Assembly (NCBI GenBank): GCA_035510455.1
Contig: DATKHB010000021.1
Span: 1-26,237 of the forward strand
DNA length: 26,237 nt
Direction: 5' to 3'
Source: DATKGL01 sp035510455
Lineage (GTDB): Bacteria > Patescibacteriota > Saccharimonadia > Saccharimonadales > UBA4665
A model generated the notes under the pieces. That model saw nothing but the letters and a program-made list of their open reading frames with translations, was not told the origin of the DNA and made no database searches. The first letter of the stretch is position 1. Each line of letters opens with the position of its first letter. Position numbers and translations under genes: made by a program. Shown piece by piece: positions 1-7,939 of this stretch.

Positions 1-91
1 GCTCATCTGCCTTCCTAAACCAAGCTAGTCTAATCCTAGCTCCGTAAACCTGGAGCTGCTTCTGTGTCATTGTTCTTGTACTCACTTTCAT
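1..91 (-). CDS. Partial CDS, N-terminus of an unknown protein running off the left edge
   Basis: Reading the minus strand from an ATG at 91 gives 30 open codons (MKVSTRTMTQ, then QLQVYGARIRLAWF) to the window edge. An AAAGGAG Shine-Dalgarno sits 2 nt before the ATG, and a TACAAT -10 box lies at 103-108, giving a leader of about ten bases. The peptide is basic and has no recognisable domain over this length. The strong ribosome site and the adjoining promoter argue that it is a real gene start rather than chance. Function unknown. Confidence 0.5.
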   Translation of the reverse strand, partial: MKVSTRTMTQKQLQVYGARIRLAWFRKADE

Positions 92-117
92 TACTCCTTT
101 CTATTGTATTGAAAGTG
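83..117. promoter_or_regulatory. 8-bp inverted repeat flanking promoter and start of the left-edge gene
   Basis: CACTTTCA (83-90) and TGAAAGTG (110-117) are perfect inverted copies separated by 19 bp. The pair brackets the TACAAT -10 box and the Shine-Dalgarno of the minus-strand gene, and one arm overlaps its start codon. The upstream arm lies outside the predicted transcript, so a protein-binding operator is more likely than an RNA hairpin. Inference only. Confidence 0.35.
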
Positions 118-170
118 TCCAAGATGTTCGGTGCCTTAAGATACTAGCGTTTATCTCATTGTGGCTATGC

Positions 171-198
171 TTGCAAACTTATCGGCAAGTTTTATAGT
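171..198 (+). promoter_or_regulatory. Promoter placed for a leaderless start at 206
   Basis: TTGCAA (171-176), a 16-bp spacer and TATAGT (193-198) lie directly before the ATG at 206. The expected transcription start falls on the start codon itself, so the mRNA would be leaderless. This also decides the start of the following gene, because an upstream GTG at 161 would lie outside the transcript. Confidence 0.5.
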
Positions 199-205
199 AC
201 TTTGC

Positions 206-598
206 ATGGCAGAGATCGATATACCACGACTTGGTTGGGGTGAACCGGTGACCTTAGAGGGAGAAATAGCCGATGAAGTAAGGCTAATTTTAGGGTCTCG
301 CGATAATGGCAGTGAACGGCACAGATTGGCAATTGAAAGATTAAGAGCAGTTTTTATACCTCCTGTGGAAGCTTGCCGACCAACGAGACAGACGATCGAA
401 AGAGTTGCAGACATAAGTCACTTCCCTCTAGTGGGAGATCCGAATTACGATGAAGAACAGGAAGCCTTAAGCGAGTTATTGGGTGAAGCTAACGATGCCT
501 ATCGAGATCGTATAAAAGGATGTGAGATGACTGTCGACGGGGATAGGGATTGGTTTGTCTGTGATCGCTGTGACTTTGAGCAGTGCATCTTTAATTAA
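206..598 (+). CDS. Hypothetical protein, 130 aa
   Basis: An acidic soluble protein of about 130 residues with no signal peptide or membrane segment. Its C-terminal end carries three closely spaced cysteines in a DWFVCDRCDFEQC segment, including one CxxC, which could bind metal or form a disulfide; this is inference. I do not recognise the family. I chose the ATG at 206 over the in-frame GTG at 161 because a promoter ending at 198 would make the transcript begin at 206. It is divergent from the left-edge partial gene and about 65 bp upstream of pyrB on the same strand. Codon use looks like the neighbours, which supports a real gene. Confidence 0.5.
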   Translation: MAEIDIPRLGWGEPVTLEGEIADEVRLILGSRDNGSERHRLAIERLRAVFIPPVEACRPTRQTIERVADISHFPLVGDPNYDEEQEALSELLGEANDAYRDRIKGCEMTVDGDRDWFVCDRCDFEQCIFN

Positions 599-626
599 CC
601 TATAGATTCTTATAGTCGGGAACATT

Positions 627-657
627 TTGTTAGCCGAGTAAATCTTTTTGTTATCAT
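627..657 (+). promoter_or_regulatory. Weak promoter candidate for pyrBC
   Basis: TATCAT (652-657) lies 7 nt before the pyrB ATG at 665, so the transcript would be leaderless. TTGTTA (627-632) is a possible -35, but the 19-bp spacer is long. No Shine-Dalgarno is visible before pyrB. Confidence 0.35.
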
Positions 658-664
658 AGAGTGT

Positions 665-1582
665 ATGAGACACGTCATAGAATCTCAGCAGTTTGATAAA
701 GCTCTAATTGAGCAACTATGCAATCGAGCGAGCGAGCTGGAGCGGATGCTTAATAATAAACGCGCTCAAAAGACAGAGCTGTTCAAGGGCCGGATGATGT
801 TCACCGTATTTTATGAACCTTCTACTAGAACCCGTATATCTTTTAATGCCGCCGCCCAGCATCTTGGCATGGAAGTAGTGAGCACCGAAAATGCCAGGGA
901 GTTTTCTTCTGCTGCCAAGGGCGAGACCCTCGAGGATACCATTAGGACGCTTTGCCAATATCGCCCAGATATTATCGTGCTGAGGCATTTTGAAACTGGC
1001 GCGGCCAGTGTGGCCGCTAAAGTCAGTAGTGTGCCAATCATAAATGCCGGTGATGGTACAGGCCAACACCCTACCCAGGCCTTACTAGACGTATATACCA
1101 TTAAAAAAGAGCTCGGGCGACTGGATAATCTGGAAGTGGTTATTGGTGGTGATTTAGCACATGGCCGAACGGTTAGATCGTTGGCTTATTTGTTGGCAAA
1201 GTTTAAGGATAATTCGTTGGTGTTTCTAGCGCCTAAAGATCTTGAGATCGGCAAAGACATTAAGGATTACTTGACAAAACATAAAGTAAAATTTAGCGAA
1301 TCGACTGATAAGAATTCCGCTCTAAAAACTGCCGATGTAGTTTATTGGACGAGGGTCCAAAAGGAACGCTTTGATAGTTCTAAACTGGTTCAAACACTGG
1401 TAATGGATAAAAAAGCGATGAAGCTAATGAAGAAGTCGGCAATACTTATGCATCCTCTTCCGCGAGTAGACGAAATAGCTACCGAGGTTGATAGTGACCC
1501 CAAAGCTGTTTATTTCAAGCAGGCTGGCAACGGTATGTTTATTCGCATGGCCTTAATTGAGTGGGTTTTAGCCGGAAACTAA
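665..1582 (+). CDS. pyrB: Aspartate carbamoyltransferase, catalytic chain
   Basis: Condenses carbamoyl phosphate with L-aspartate to N-carbamoyl-L-aspartate, the committed step of de novo pyrimidine synthesis, in the cytosol. The 305-aa length is normal for the catalytic chain. The carbamoyl-phosphate loop STRTR is at residues 53-57, preceded by FYEP. The lysine of the neighbouring-subunit loop is K85 in SSAAKGE, HPTQALLD starts at 135, and the HPLPR signature is at 263-267. These separate it from ornithine carbamoyltransferase, which has a different signature in the HPTQ region. The stop codon shares one base with the pyrC start (TAATG), so the two genes form an operon. No regulatory chain (pyrI) is present in the window, so the enzyme may work as an unregulated trimer; that is inference. 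Confidence 0.95.
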   Translation: MRHVIESQQFDKALIEQLCNRASELERMLNNKRAQKTELFKGRMMFTVFYEPSTRTRISFNAAAQHLGMEVVSTENAREFSSAAKGETLEDTIRTLCQYRPDIIVLRHFETGAASVAAKVSSVPIINAGDGTGQHPTQALLDVYTIKKELGRLDNLEVVIGGDLAHGRTVRSLAYLLAKFKDNSLVFLAPKDLEIGKDIKDYLTKHKVKFSESTDKNSALKTADVVYWTRVQKERFDSSKLVQTLVMDKKAMKLMKKSAILMHPLPRVDEIATEVDSDPKAVYFKQAGNGMFIRMALIEWVLAGN

Positions 1583-2622
1583 TGAATAAAATTATACTGC
1601 CAGGCTTAGTTGATTTACATGTTCATCTGCGTGATCCCGGCCAAACCCAAAAAGAAGACTTCTATACCGGCACATCCGCTGCCCTGGCCGGTGGCTATAC
1701 AACGGTTTTTGATATGCCAAATAACGCCGAAGCCATAACAACCACCGCTAAACTAAAACAGAAAATCAAGATCGCCAAGAATAAGTCTGTTGCCGACATC
1801 GGTTTTCACTTTGGGTCGCTTGGGGATAACCTTGATCAGTTTGAAGAAGCCAAAAAACTAGCCTCAGGGCTAAAGCTCTATCTAAACGTTACGACCGGTA
1901 ATTATCTTATAGACCCCGCTCATTTACTAAAAATCTTTCGAGCCTGGAATAGCCGTAAACCGATATTATTACACGCCGAGGCCGACGTCATAAAAACAGC
2001 TCTTGGCGTCACCAAAAATACTATGCAACCTACACATGTTTGCCATGTATCCTGCAAAGACGAATTACTGCCAATTATTGAGGCCAAAAAAGCTGGGCTC
2101 CCAGTAACCTGCGGCGTTACGCCTCATCACCTGTTTTTGACCGACAAAGCCGAGAAGCGCCTTGGCAACTTTGGGCTTATGAAACCTTCTCTTAAACCTA
2201 AAAGCGATCAGGATTATCTTTGGGAGAATTTGGAATACGTTGATGTTATTGAGTCAGATCACGCCCCTCATACCAGTGGCGAAAAAGCCGAGGGCGTTTT
2301 TGGGGTGCCAGGGCTAGAAACAACGCTGCCGCTAATGTTACAAGCAGAACGTGACGGTAAAATAACCAGAGAAGAATTAATTAAAAAATGCTCCACTAAC
2401 CCCAGAACAATAGTTGGTCTAAAAGAAGACTCTTCGAGCTACGTTGAAGTTTCACCTGAATCTTATGTGTTTTCTAATGATCAGCTCAAGACAAAGTGTG
2501 GCTGGTCTCCTTTTGCTGGACAGGTCGTTTATGGGCGGATAAGTAAGGTTGTCTTAAGAAACAAGATAGTCTTTGAAAAAGGACAAGTATTGGCCAAGCC
2601 TGGTGCAGCTAGGATTATCTAA
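1582..2622 (+). CDS. pyrC: Dihydroorotase
   Basis: Zn-dependent amidohydrolase that cyclises carbamoyl aspartate to dihydroorotate, the third pyrimidine step. The first metal motif is DLHVHLRDPG with histidines 13 and 15. Later zinc ligands are expected in LLHAEAD and CHVSC, and the catalytic aspartate lies in ESDHAPHT near residue 226. A conserved lysine, likely carbamylated in this family, lies in LKLYLN. The start is the ATG overlapping the pyrB stop by one base; the longer reading from a GTG at 1561 lies inside pyrB and breaks the family start. At 346 aa it is close to E. coli PyrC in length, but its HLRDPG motif is more like the longer dihydroorotases of Gram-positive bacteria and CAD, so it is a compact form. 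Its 3' end overlaps the convergent pyrD by 4 bp, leaving no room for a terminator. Confidence 0.94.
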   Translation: MNKIILPGLVDLHVHLRDPGQTQKEDFYTGTSAALAGGYTTVFDMPNNAEAITTTAKLKQKIKIAKNKSVADIGFHFGSLGDNLDQFEEAKKLASGLKLYLNVTTGNYLIDPAHLLKIFRAWNSRKPILLHAEADVIKTALGVTKNTMQPTHVCHVSCKDELLPIIEAKKAGLPVTCGVTPHHLFLTDKAEKRLGNFGLMKPSLKPKSDQDYLWENLEYVDVIESDHAPHTSGEKAEGVFGVPGLETTLPLMLQAERDGKITREELIKKCSTNPRTIVGLKEDSSSYVEVSPESYVFSNDQLKTKCGWSPFAGQVVYGRISKVVLRNKIVFEKGQVLAKPGAARII

Positions 2623-3710
2623 AGGTGCTCTTTAATCTCGGCAGCAAGCCTCGGGTTCCACATTGCGCCGGTTGCTGATTGAACAATATCAGCGCCCGCT
2701 AAACGGTATTCGCTAAAGTCTTGCTCACTCATAACGCCGCCAACACCAACGATCTCGTATTTTAGGCCCAGTTTATCTCTTAAGGATGACAGACGCTTAA
2801 CCATGTCTAGCCCGGCCCACTTGACTCCGGCACCACAGACGCCACTTTTTAAGCGGTTAGGCCCAGGCAAAGCCTGTTGCCCTTTATCATCCACTATTGG
2901 GGCTGAAATAGTATTGATCGAAGCGACTGCGGATATAAATTCTGAAGTGTCTTTTAATATTGATCCCAAAAGATCTGTTTGTTCGTTAGAAAAATATCCC
3001 AATTTCGCTATTAGAGGCATGTTGCCTATTTTTTCCTTGGTCTTTTTACAAATTGATACAACAGCATCGTGGGTATAGCAAAGCACCCCTTCACTGGCGA
3101 CATTAGGGCATGACAAGTTAAGCTCGATAGCTGAAACGCCCGATTTTAAAGCAAGTTCAGCAGTGTTTGCGAAGTCACCATAGTAATCTTCCTGGCCAAA
3201 ACCTTCTTGGATGGTACCGACCACGCTCATTATCAGTAGTTGGCCATCACCTTGGCAACTAATAGCTTTTTTTAGATCAGGGACCCAAAATTTCGGACCA
3301 CGGCAAGGATTTCCAAAAGAATTGGTAATAGAGATCTCCTTAACCGGCTTACTTGTCACCGACTTGCCAAGCTGCGGCTCATTAGCATCTTCCAGTGTCA
3401 AATCACCGTCTAAATCTAAGTACAAAACATTAGGAAAGTCATTGCATTTAAAAGTCACACTACGCTGCGTTTTATAGCAGATTACATCGAATCCGTGCTC
3501 AAAAGCGTACTTTATGTATTTACTGTTAAGCAGCGGTCCCGCTGGAATCCCAAACGGAGAATAGATTTTATGTCCTAAAAAACTAAACTTAGGCTGGCCC
3601 TTATCTGGACTTTTGTGCTCGTCGTCAAAAACGCTAAAAGGTCCATTCTCAAAGTTGTCGTCATAGGTCTTAAGAGGATCGTAAAAAGATTTATGAACTT
3701 GACTTGGCAT
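2619..3710 (-). CDS. pyrD: Dihydroorotate dehydrogenase, cysteine-type
   Basis: FMN-dependent oxidation of dihydroorotate to orotate. The 363-aa chain has the NLSCPN signature at 198-203, so the catalytic base is Cys201, as in class 1 enzymes rather than the serine of membrane-bound class 2. FMN phosphate binding is expected at GVGGV near residue 320 and the following GADIVQ. The start of the barrel is at SPFGIPAGP, followed by substrate loop NSFGNPC. An N-terminal stretch of about 50 residues precedes the barrel and makes it longer than typical class 1 proteins. The start ATG is preceded by AGGGGG at a wide 12-nt spacing and by an extended -10 box at 3745-3753. No PyrK gene is nearby, so fumarate or another acceptor is a possibility but cannot be told from sequence. 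Confidence 0.9.
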   Translation of the reverse strand: MPSQVHKSFYDPLKTYDDNFENGPFSVFDDEHKSPDKGQPKFSFLGHKIYSPFGIPAGPLLNSKYIKYAFEHGFDVICYKTQRSVTFKCNDFPNVLYLDLDGDLTLEDANEPQLGKSVTSKPVKEISITNSFGNPCRGPKFWVPDLKKAISCQGDGQLLIMSVVGTIQEGFGQEDYYGDFANTAELALKSGVSAIELNLSCPNVASEGVLCYTHDAVVSICKKTKEKIGNMPLIAKLGYFSNEQTDLLGSILKDTSEFISAVASINTISAPIVDDKGQQALPGPNRLKSGVCGAGVKWAGLDMVKRLSSLRDKLGLKYEIVGVGGVMSEQDFSEYRLAGADIVQSATGAMWNPRLAAEIKEHL

Positions 3711-3744
3711 AGTCTATTTAAACCCCCTAGTTACACTCAGCCTG

Positions 3745-3753
3745 ATTATATCA
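3745..3753 (-). promoter_or_regulatory. Extended -10 promoter for pyrD
   Basis: On the minus strand TGATATAAT is a consensus extended -10 box in the 93-bp gap between pyrE and pyrD. It would start a transcript about 30 nt before the pyrD ATG, leaving the AGGGGG site in the leader. It gives pyrD a promoter in addition to read-through from pyrFE. Confidence 0.5.
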
Positions 3754-3803
3754 ACTCCCAAGCTGCTTTACCTATTATTTTAAAACGGTTCTTTTGATTT
3801 ATT

Positions 3804-4433
3804 CTAGGCGTGTTCGATATACTGCCAGCCCTTGGCGCAATATTCTGATTTTCTGCAGTCCTCCGGCGTTAAAGTCGGCAGCAGATCGGTTATGATCGAA
3901 TGGTTTACGACACCTAGGCTTTCAATTTCTTCAAGCCGGTGACGTCTCTGCCAGGTGTTGATTGATTCAACTCTTTTGGCGCCCGCTGCCATTGCTGAAC
4001 GAAGTGCTGTTGCCGAGGTCGTACCTTTGGTACCGACGTCCTCGATTGTCACAACGAGATCGTGGGCAAAACTTTTTAGCTTTTTAACAGCTTCATCGGT
4101 GAGCTTTACTTCTTTAGGAGATACTTTCTCGGTAAGTAGCGCTACGCTCCCGCCGCCTAATTTGTTAGCTACCAAGGGGACCAGTCTATTTGTCCCATTG
4201 GCCACACTGACGATGGCCAATCTTGCATGATCAATATCTTGATAGGTCTCCTTGATAAATTTCACAACCACGTCAACCCATTCGTTGAATAAATCACTGT
4301 CATCGGGTATAGCGTCAAAATCTAGTTTGCGGCCGTGCATGCCACTAACAAATTCGTGGTGGATGCCCTCTGGGTCGAGTATCCCAGATTTTTTGATATT
4401 GATTTTAAATTTTTCTATATATGTACTATTCAT
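3804..4433 (-). CDS. pyrE: Orotate phosphoribosyltransferase
   Basis: Transfers a phosphoribosyl group from PRPP to orotate to make OMP. The 209-aa length fits PyrE. The type I phosphoribosyltransferase PRPP loop is VVTIEDVGTKGTT at 127-139, with the acidic ED pair normal for this fold. The segment between about 100 and 112 (TEKVSPKE) matches the position of the flexible catalytic loop. The N-terminal half is not strongly like the E. coli enzyme, so assignment leans on the PRPP motif and on position directly after pyrF. The pyrF stop is one base before this ATG, and AAGGGGG lies 4 nt upstream of the ATG, so the two genes are translated from one transcript. Confidence 0.85.
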   Translation of the reverse strand: MNSTYIEKFKINIKKSGILDPEGIHHEFVSGMHGRKLDFDAIPDDSDLFNEWVDVVVKFIKETYQDIDHARLAIVSVANGTNRLVPLVANKLGGGSVALLTEKVSPKEVKLTDEAVKKLKSFAHDLVVTIEDVGTKGTTSATALRSAMAAGAKRVESINTWQRRHRLEEIESLGVVNHSIITDLLPTLTPEDCRKSEYCAKGWQYIEHA

Positions 4434-4434
4434 T

Positions 4435-5256
4435 TTACCCCCTTACTTTATTGATTTCGTTTCGAAACTCAGTGGCAGCTTTTCTGGCGGCTTCGGCAAA
4501 ATCTGTACCAGTTGAAGCGAATATAACGCTCCTTGAAGAATTAATAATAATGCCTTCTCTGTGTTTATTAACCCCAGCTTTGACGGTTGCTTCGACTTCA
4601 CCGCCCTGCGCTCCTAGACCCGGTATCAGTAGCACCATGTCATCGCCAACTATCTTTCTGATCTCGGCTAGTTCTTCAGGGTAGGTTGCCCCGACCACTA
4701 ACAAGCAATTGGCGTTTTCATTCCAGTCGTTTTTTACTTTTTCGGCAACTATTTGATATATCTTTTTGTCATCACTAACTAAATCTTGAATTTCGCCGGC
4801 TCCGGGGTTTGAGGTTCGGCACAAGATAATTACGCCTCGGTCTTTTCGGTCTAGGAACAGTGACAGTGTCTTCCCGCCCAGGTATGGGTTAACGGTAACG
4901 GCCCCAACGTTTAAATAGTCGAAAGCGTAGGCCGCGTAGCCGTAATTAGTATTACCGATATCGGCTCTCTTGGCATCGAGGATGGTCGGAATATGTGAAT
5001 AATTAGAATTTAAGTAGTCGCAAATCTTTTTTAACTGCAAAATCCCGTTTGAGCCTTCAGCTTCGTAAAAAGCGCTATTTAGCTTAAAGGCACAAACTAG
5101 ATCCGAAGTGACGTCGACGATGGACTTGGTAAACTGGTATTGAGAACTCACACCTTTTAAATGTTTAGGGATGTTTGTTTTGTCTGGGTCTAGGCCGACA
5201 CACAGCAATGAGTTATTTTTGCGAATGCATTTAGTTAGTTTGTCCAAAAAATCCAT
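4435..5256 (-). CDS. pyrF: Orotidine 5'-phosphate decarboxylase
   Basis: Decarboxylates OMP to UMP, the last de novo step. At 273 aa it belongs to the longer (type 2, mycobacterial-like) group rather than the usual 230-240-aa form. Visible active-site elements are GLDPD at 21-25, FKLN at 57-60 and the DxKxxD tetrad segment DAKRAD at 94-99, followed by IGNTNYGYA, which is typical of this group. The PGLGAQGG phosphate loop lies in the last third. It is the first gene of the pyrF-pyrE pair and has its own promoter with a leader of only about 6 nt. Confidence 0.93.
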   Translation of the reverse strand: MDFLDKLTKCIRKNNSLLCVGLDPDKTNIPKHLKGVSSQYQFTKSIVDVTSDLVCAFKLNSAFYEAEGSNGILQLKKICDYLNSNYSHIPTILDAKRADIGNTNYGYAAYAFDYLNVGAVTVNPYLGGKTLSLFLDRKDRGVIILCRTSNPGAGEIQDLVSDDKKIYQIVAEKVKNDWNENANCLLVVGATYPEELAEIRKIVGDDMVLLIPGLGAQGGEVEATVKAGVNKHREGIIINSSRSVIFASTGTDFAEAARKAATEFRNEINKVRG

Positions 5257-5268
5257 TACTAATACTGT

Positions 5269-5298
5269 AGTATAAAGTTCCTCTATAAACTACGTTAA
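5269..5298 (-). promoter_or_regulatory. Promoter for pyrFE
   Basis: Minus-strand TTAACG (5293-5298), an 18-bp spacer and TATACT (5269-5274) predict a start about 6 nt before the pyrF ATG. It sits in the 43-bp gap after prs, so pyrF can be transcribed apart from prs. Confidence 0.5.
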
Positions 5299-5299
5299 T

Positions 5300-6271
5300 C
5301 TAAATTTGGTTTTGGCCGTCAAAGATTGCTGATACGGAAGAGCCTGCGAAGACAGCAGCTATCGCATCGGCGATTAACTTAGCAATTGAGACTACTTCAA
5401 TTTTTGTATTTTTATAACTCGGCCTTTGAGGCAGCGTATTGGTAACTACTACTTTGTTGAAAGATGACTTTTCGATTGATTTTATGGCATTACCGGAAAA
5501 TAAACCGTGGGTAGCTAGCCCATATATCTTTTTTGCTCCCTTTTCTCTTAGTAAGTCTGCTGCCGCGCATATGGTACCCGCGGTATCGATCATATCGTCA
5601 ATAATTACACAATTTTTACCCTTAACATTGCCGATCAAATACTTCGCCTCAACCGCATTATGTTTTTTGGTAGAGCGGTGTTTGTGAATAATTGCCATAC
5701 CGCAATTTAATATAGTGCTATACCGCTCAGCCATTTTTACACGGCCGGCATCCGGTGACACTACCACCAGATTGTCTTTAAAGTTCTTTTGAACATAGTC
5801 CAGCAAGGTTGGCCTGGCGATTAAGTGATCAAATGGCCCGTCAAAAAATCCCTGGGTTTGGCCGGAATGCAGATCAACGGTGATTATCCTATCTGCTCCA
5901 GCTTTGGCTAAAATGTCGACTATTAATTTTGCGGCTATTGGTTCTCTACCATCAGACTTACGGTCCTGTCTGGCGTATCCGAGGAACGGACAAACCGCCG
6001 TAACAGAAGTTGCTGAGGCTCTTTTAGCGGCGTCAATAACGAGCGCCTGTTCAATAATTGCGTCATTCACCTTCCCGCTATGGGATTGAATAATAAATAC
6101 GTCACATCCTCTAACCGACTCATTGAGCCGACAACTAATTTCTCTGTTGGCAAAGTTGCCAAGCTCGATTTTACCAAGTTTTACATCGAGACAACCGGCA
6201 ATCTCCCTAGCAAGACTAGGATGGGCTCGACCGCTTAGTAACAGTAGGCGCCTCTGCTCGACCTCAATCAT
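5300..6271 (-). CDS. prs: Ribose-phosphate pyrophosphokinase (PRPP synthase)
   Basis: Makes PRPP from ribose 5-phosphate and ATP, feeding PyrE, the next-but-one gene on the same strand. The 323-aa length is normal. The ATP-site RQDRK is at 101-105, the conserved TVDLHSGQ has His135, and the phosphoribosyl loop VIIDDMIDTAGT is at 222-233. The usual FSDGE motif near the N-terminus is altered to FANRE at about 40-44, so that segment departs from the family norm although the second E is kept. Family enzymes form hexamers and need Mg2+. A GATACACT element 7 nt before the ATG suggests another near-leaderless start. Confidence 0.93.
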   Translation of the reverse strand: MIEVEQRRLLLLSGRAHPSLAREIAGCLDVKLGKIELGNFANREISCRLNESVRGCDVFIIQSHSGKVNDAIIEQALVIDAAKRASATSVTAVCPFLGYARQDRKSDGREPIAAKLIVDILAKAGADRIITVDLHSGQTQGFFDGPFDHLIARPTLLDYVQKNFKDNLVVVSPDAGRVKMAERYSTILNCGMAIIHKHRSTKKHNAVEAKYLIGNVKGKNCVIIDDMIDTAGTICAAADLLREKGAKKIYGLATHGLFSGNAIKSIEKSSFNKVVVTNTLPQRPSYKNTKIEVVSIAKLIADAIAAVFAGSSVSAIFDGQNQI

Positions 6272-6340
6272 GTTTTGAGTGTATCACAATGTTGATAATG
6301 AAGTTTCATAGCCTCGCCATTGCCGCCTAATCTTTTACTT

Positions 6341-6363
6341 ATTACAACCAATTACAACCAATT
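6341..6363. repeat. Short tandem repeat upstream of prs
   Basis: The 10-mer ATTACAACCA occurs twice in direct tandem and is followed by ATT. It lies in the 138-bp gap between the glycosylase stop and the prs start, about 70 bp upstream of prs. A pair of protein-binding sites is possible; two copies alone do not show function. Nothing else stands out in this gap. Confidence 0.5.
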
Positions 6364-6409
6364 GATAGTTGACAAAAGTAGTCTTTATGGGATTAGATAC
6401 CTGGCGTCG

Positions 6410-7021
6410 TTAGCGACTATCATTCTTCAAAGAAGCCCAAAGATGCCAACAAGCTACGGTTCGATATGGCTTCCAGCGTTCGGCTATATCTTCCAGTTTT
6501 TGTTTGCTCGGGGTCTCCTTAAATCCATAGAGTTCTTTAATAGCTCGCTGCAAACCGATATCATCAGGAGCAAAAACATCTAGCCTCAGAAGCGTAAACA
6601 TCATAAACATTTGAGCAGTCCAAACTCCTATACCTTTTACGGCCGTAAGCTCATCAATAACCTCTTGGTCTGAGGACCTCTCAAGGTGATCGTAAATCTC
6701 TGGGTTATCCCTAAAATGCCTGGCCAAATCAATTAGGTAGCTGGCCTTTTGTTTGGATAAACCTATCTGTTTAATCTGGGCTTCGCTAATCTCAGCAACC
6801 TTGTCTGGCTTTAAGTTGGTTATCTCTTCAAGCCTAGCGAAGATCGCAGCTGCTGAGGGTACCGATAACTGCTGCCCTACTATGGATCTACATAGTGAAA
6901 AGAAATAGCCTTCTCGGGATGTATATGAAACAGGTTTTTGCAGCTCGATAATCTCTCCCAGTTTCGGATCAAGTTTTTGTAATTTTTCTTCAGCGATCTT
7001 TACCGATTGTGCAATATCCAT
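6410..7021 (-). CDS. DNA-3-methyladenine glycosylase II (AlkA-type)
   Basis: Base-excision repair enzyme of the HhH-GPD superfamily that releases alkylated purines from DNA. At 203 aa it is a short form lacking the N-terminal domain of E. coli AlkA. The helix-hairpin-helix is LTAVKGIGVWTAQM at 125-138 and the catalytic aspartate is D154 in APDDIGLQ. The early SIVGQQLS segment at 46-53 is typical of AlkA-like enzymes. There are no iron-sulfur cysteines at the C-terminus, which argues against Nth or MutY. A GATAAT box lies 10 nt before the ATG. Neighbours do not suggest an SOS or Ada regulon. Confidence 0.9.
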   Translation of the reverse strand: MDIAQSVKIAEEKLQKLDPKLGEIIELQKPVSYTSREGYFFSLCRSIVGQQLSVPSAAAIFARLEEITNLKPDKVAEISEAQIKQIGLSKQKASYLIDLARHFRDNPEIYDHLERSSDQEVIDELTAVKGIGVWTAQMFMMFTLLRLDVFAPDDIGLQRAIKELYGFKETPSKQKLEDIAERWKPYRTVACWHLWASLKNDSR

Positions 7022-7057
7022 AACAGAACTTATTATCTACCAGTAGCTTTTGATTAT

Positions 7058-7498
7058 CTAATGGTGAATCTTATAGATTACTAAGGCCATAGTTAAAACG
7101 AACCACCCTGCTTCTAAAAATATGCCTTTCCTGCTCTCTCTTTGTGTGTTTTTATGAAACTTAAAAAAGCCCCACAGTGGCCCCTTTTGCTTAACGTGCC
7201 GCGCTAAAGGCCATAAGAAATCAGGTCCAACTGCCAGAAAAACACAACCCAAAATTAACCATATGCGGTGAGGGTCAAGACCTAAAAACAATAATAAGAC
7301 TAAGGTGCTAGCCAGGCCATCTACAAATATTCTAACGTTATAAGCTTTAGTACCCGGGGACGCTTTAGGATCTTTGCCATAATGAGGTATTGAGTCCAAA
7401 ACGAAGTGAGAGCCTAGAGCTAACGGCAGCGCAACCAACGGTTCGTTGATCGAGACCGCGATTAAAGTTCCAAAAACAGTATGGTTTAAGGCTTGCAT
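7058..7498 (-). CDS. Small membrane protein, hydrolase-like (YdjM/DUF457-type pattern)
   Basis: A 146-aa protein with about four hydrophobic segments (roughly 8-27, 58-75, 80-95 and 125-142). His6, and His31, Asp35 and His39 in the SHFVLDSIPHY segment, plus later GPDFLWPL and FHKN, resemble the spaced His/Asp pattern of the metal-dependent membrane hydrolase-like families (YdjM, DUF457). Catalysis is unproven, and I cannot assign a substrate. The start is taken at ATG 7498; an in-frame TTG sits one codon earlier. A TACAAT box lies 8 nt before this ATG, so the mRNA would be nearly leaderless. It follows the response regulator on the same strand but has its own promoter. Confidence 0.6.
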   Translation of the reverse strand: MQALNHTVFGTLIAVSINEPLVALPLALGSHFVLDSIPHYGKDPKASPGTKAYNVRIFVDGLASTLVLLLFLGLDPHRIWLILGCVFLAVGPDFLWPLARHVKQKGPLWGFFKFHKNTQRESRKGIFLEAGWFVLTMALVIYKIHH

Positions 7499-7528
7499 CA
7501 AGGCCTATTGTACATAACTGTAGCGCTA

Positions 7529-7933
7529 TTAATTAGCGGGCTTTGGTGTATCGGTACCGGCGATATTCACCTGTTTAATAAATTCGGCTAATTGTTTAGG
7601 GGTCGTAGAGGCTTTTATAAAGTAGCCGTCAGCTTGTCTTTCGATCTCAGCTTGAACGCTCCTGCGCTCAGCAAGATTGGTAGTGATAATTATTCTTGAA
7701 TGAAAATTAGGCGATTGTTTAGGATCGCGCAAAATTTTTAGAATTTCAACTCCAGGTAGCGATGGTAGCATAAGATCTAGTAAGACAATGTCATATTGAT
7801 TTGTCTGAGCCATTTCTAGTCCTTTTTTACCGTCTTTGACCAGCGTAACTTCGTAACCAATTTTAGAAAGGGAGCGGGCGTATATTTCTGAAATATATAT
7901 TTCGTCTTCGATGTAGAGAATTTTCTTAGCCAT
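7529..7933 (-). CDS. Receiver-only response regulator
   Basis: A 134-aa CheY-like receiver domain with no output domain. The acidic pocket is E9-D10, the phosphoacceptor is D53 in LLDLMLP, the switch threonine is T84 or T85 in IIITTN, and the conserved lysine is K107 in YFIKAS. The short tail ends in a Pro/Thr-rich stretch. It starts 6 bp after the sensor kinase, with GGAG inside the kinase's last codons, so kinase and regulator are co-translated partners. Without a DNA-binding domain it must act by protein contact or pass phosphate on. The stop codon is inside a small CGCTA/TAGCG hairpin. Confidence 0.93.
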   Translation of the reverse strand: MAKKILYIEDEIYISEIYARSLSKIGYEVTLVKDGKKGLEMAQTNQYDIVLLDLMLPSLPGVEILKILRDPKQSPNFHSRIIITTNLAERRSVQAEIERQADGYFIKASTTPKQLAEFIKQVNIAGTDTPKPAN

Positions 7934-7939
7934 TTTTTG

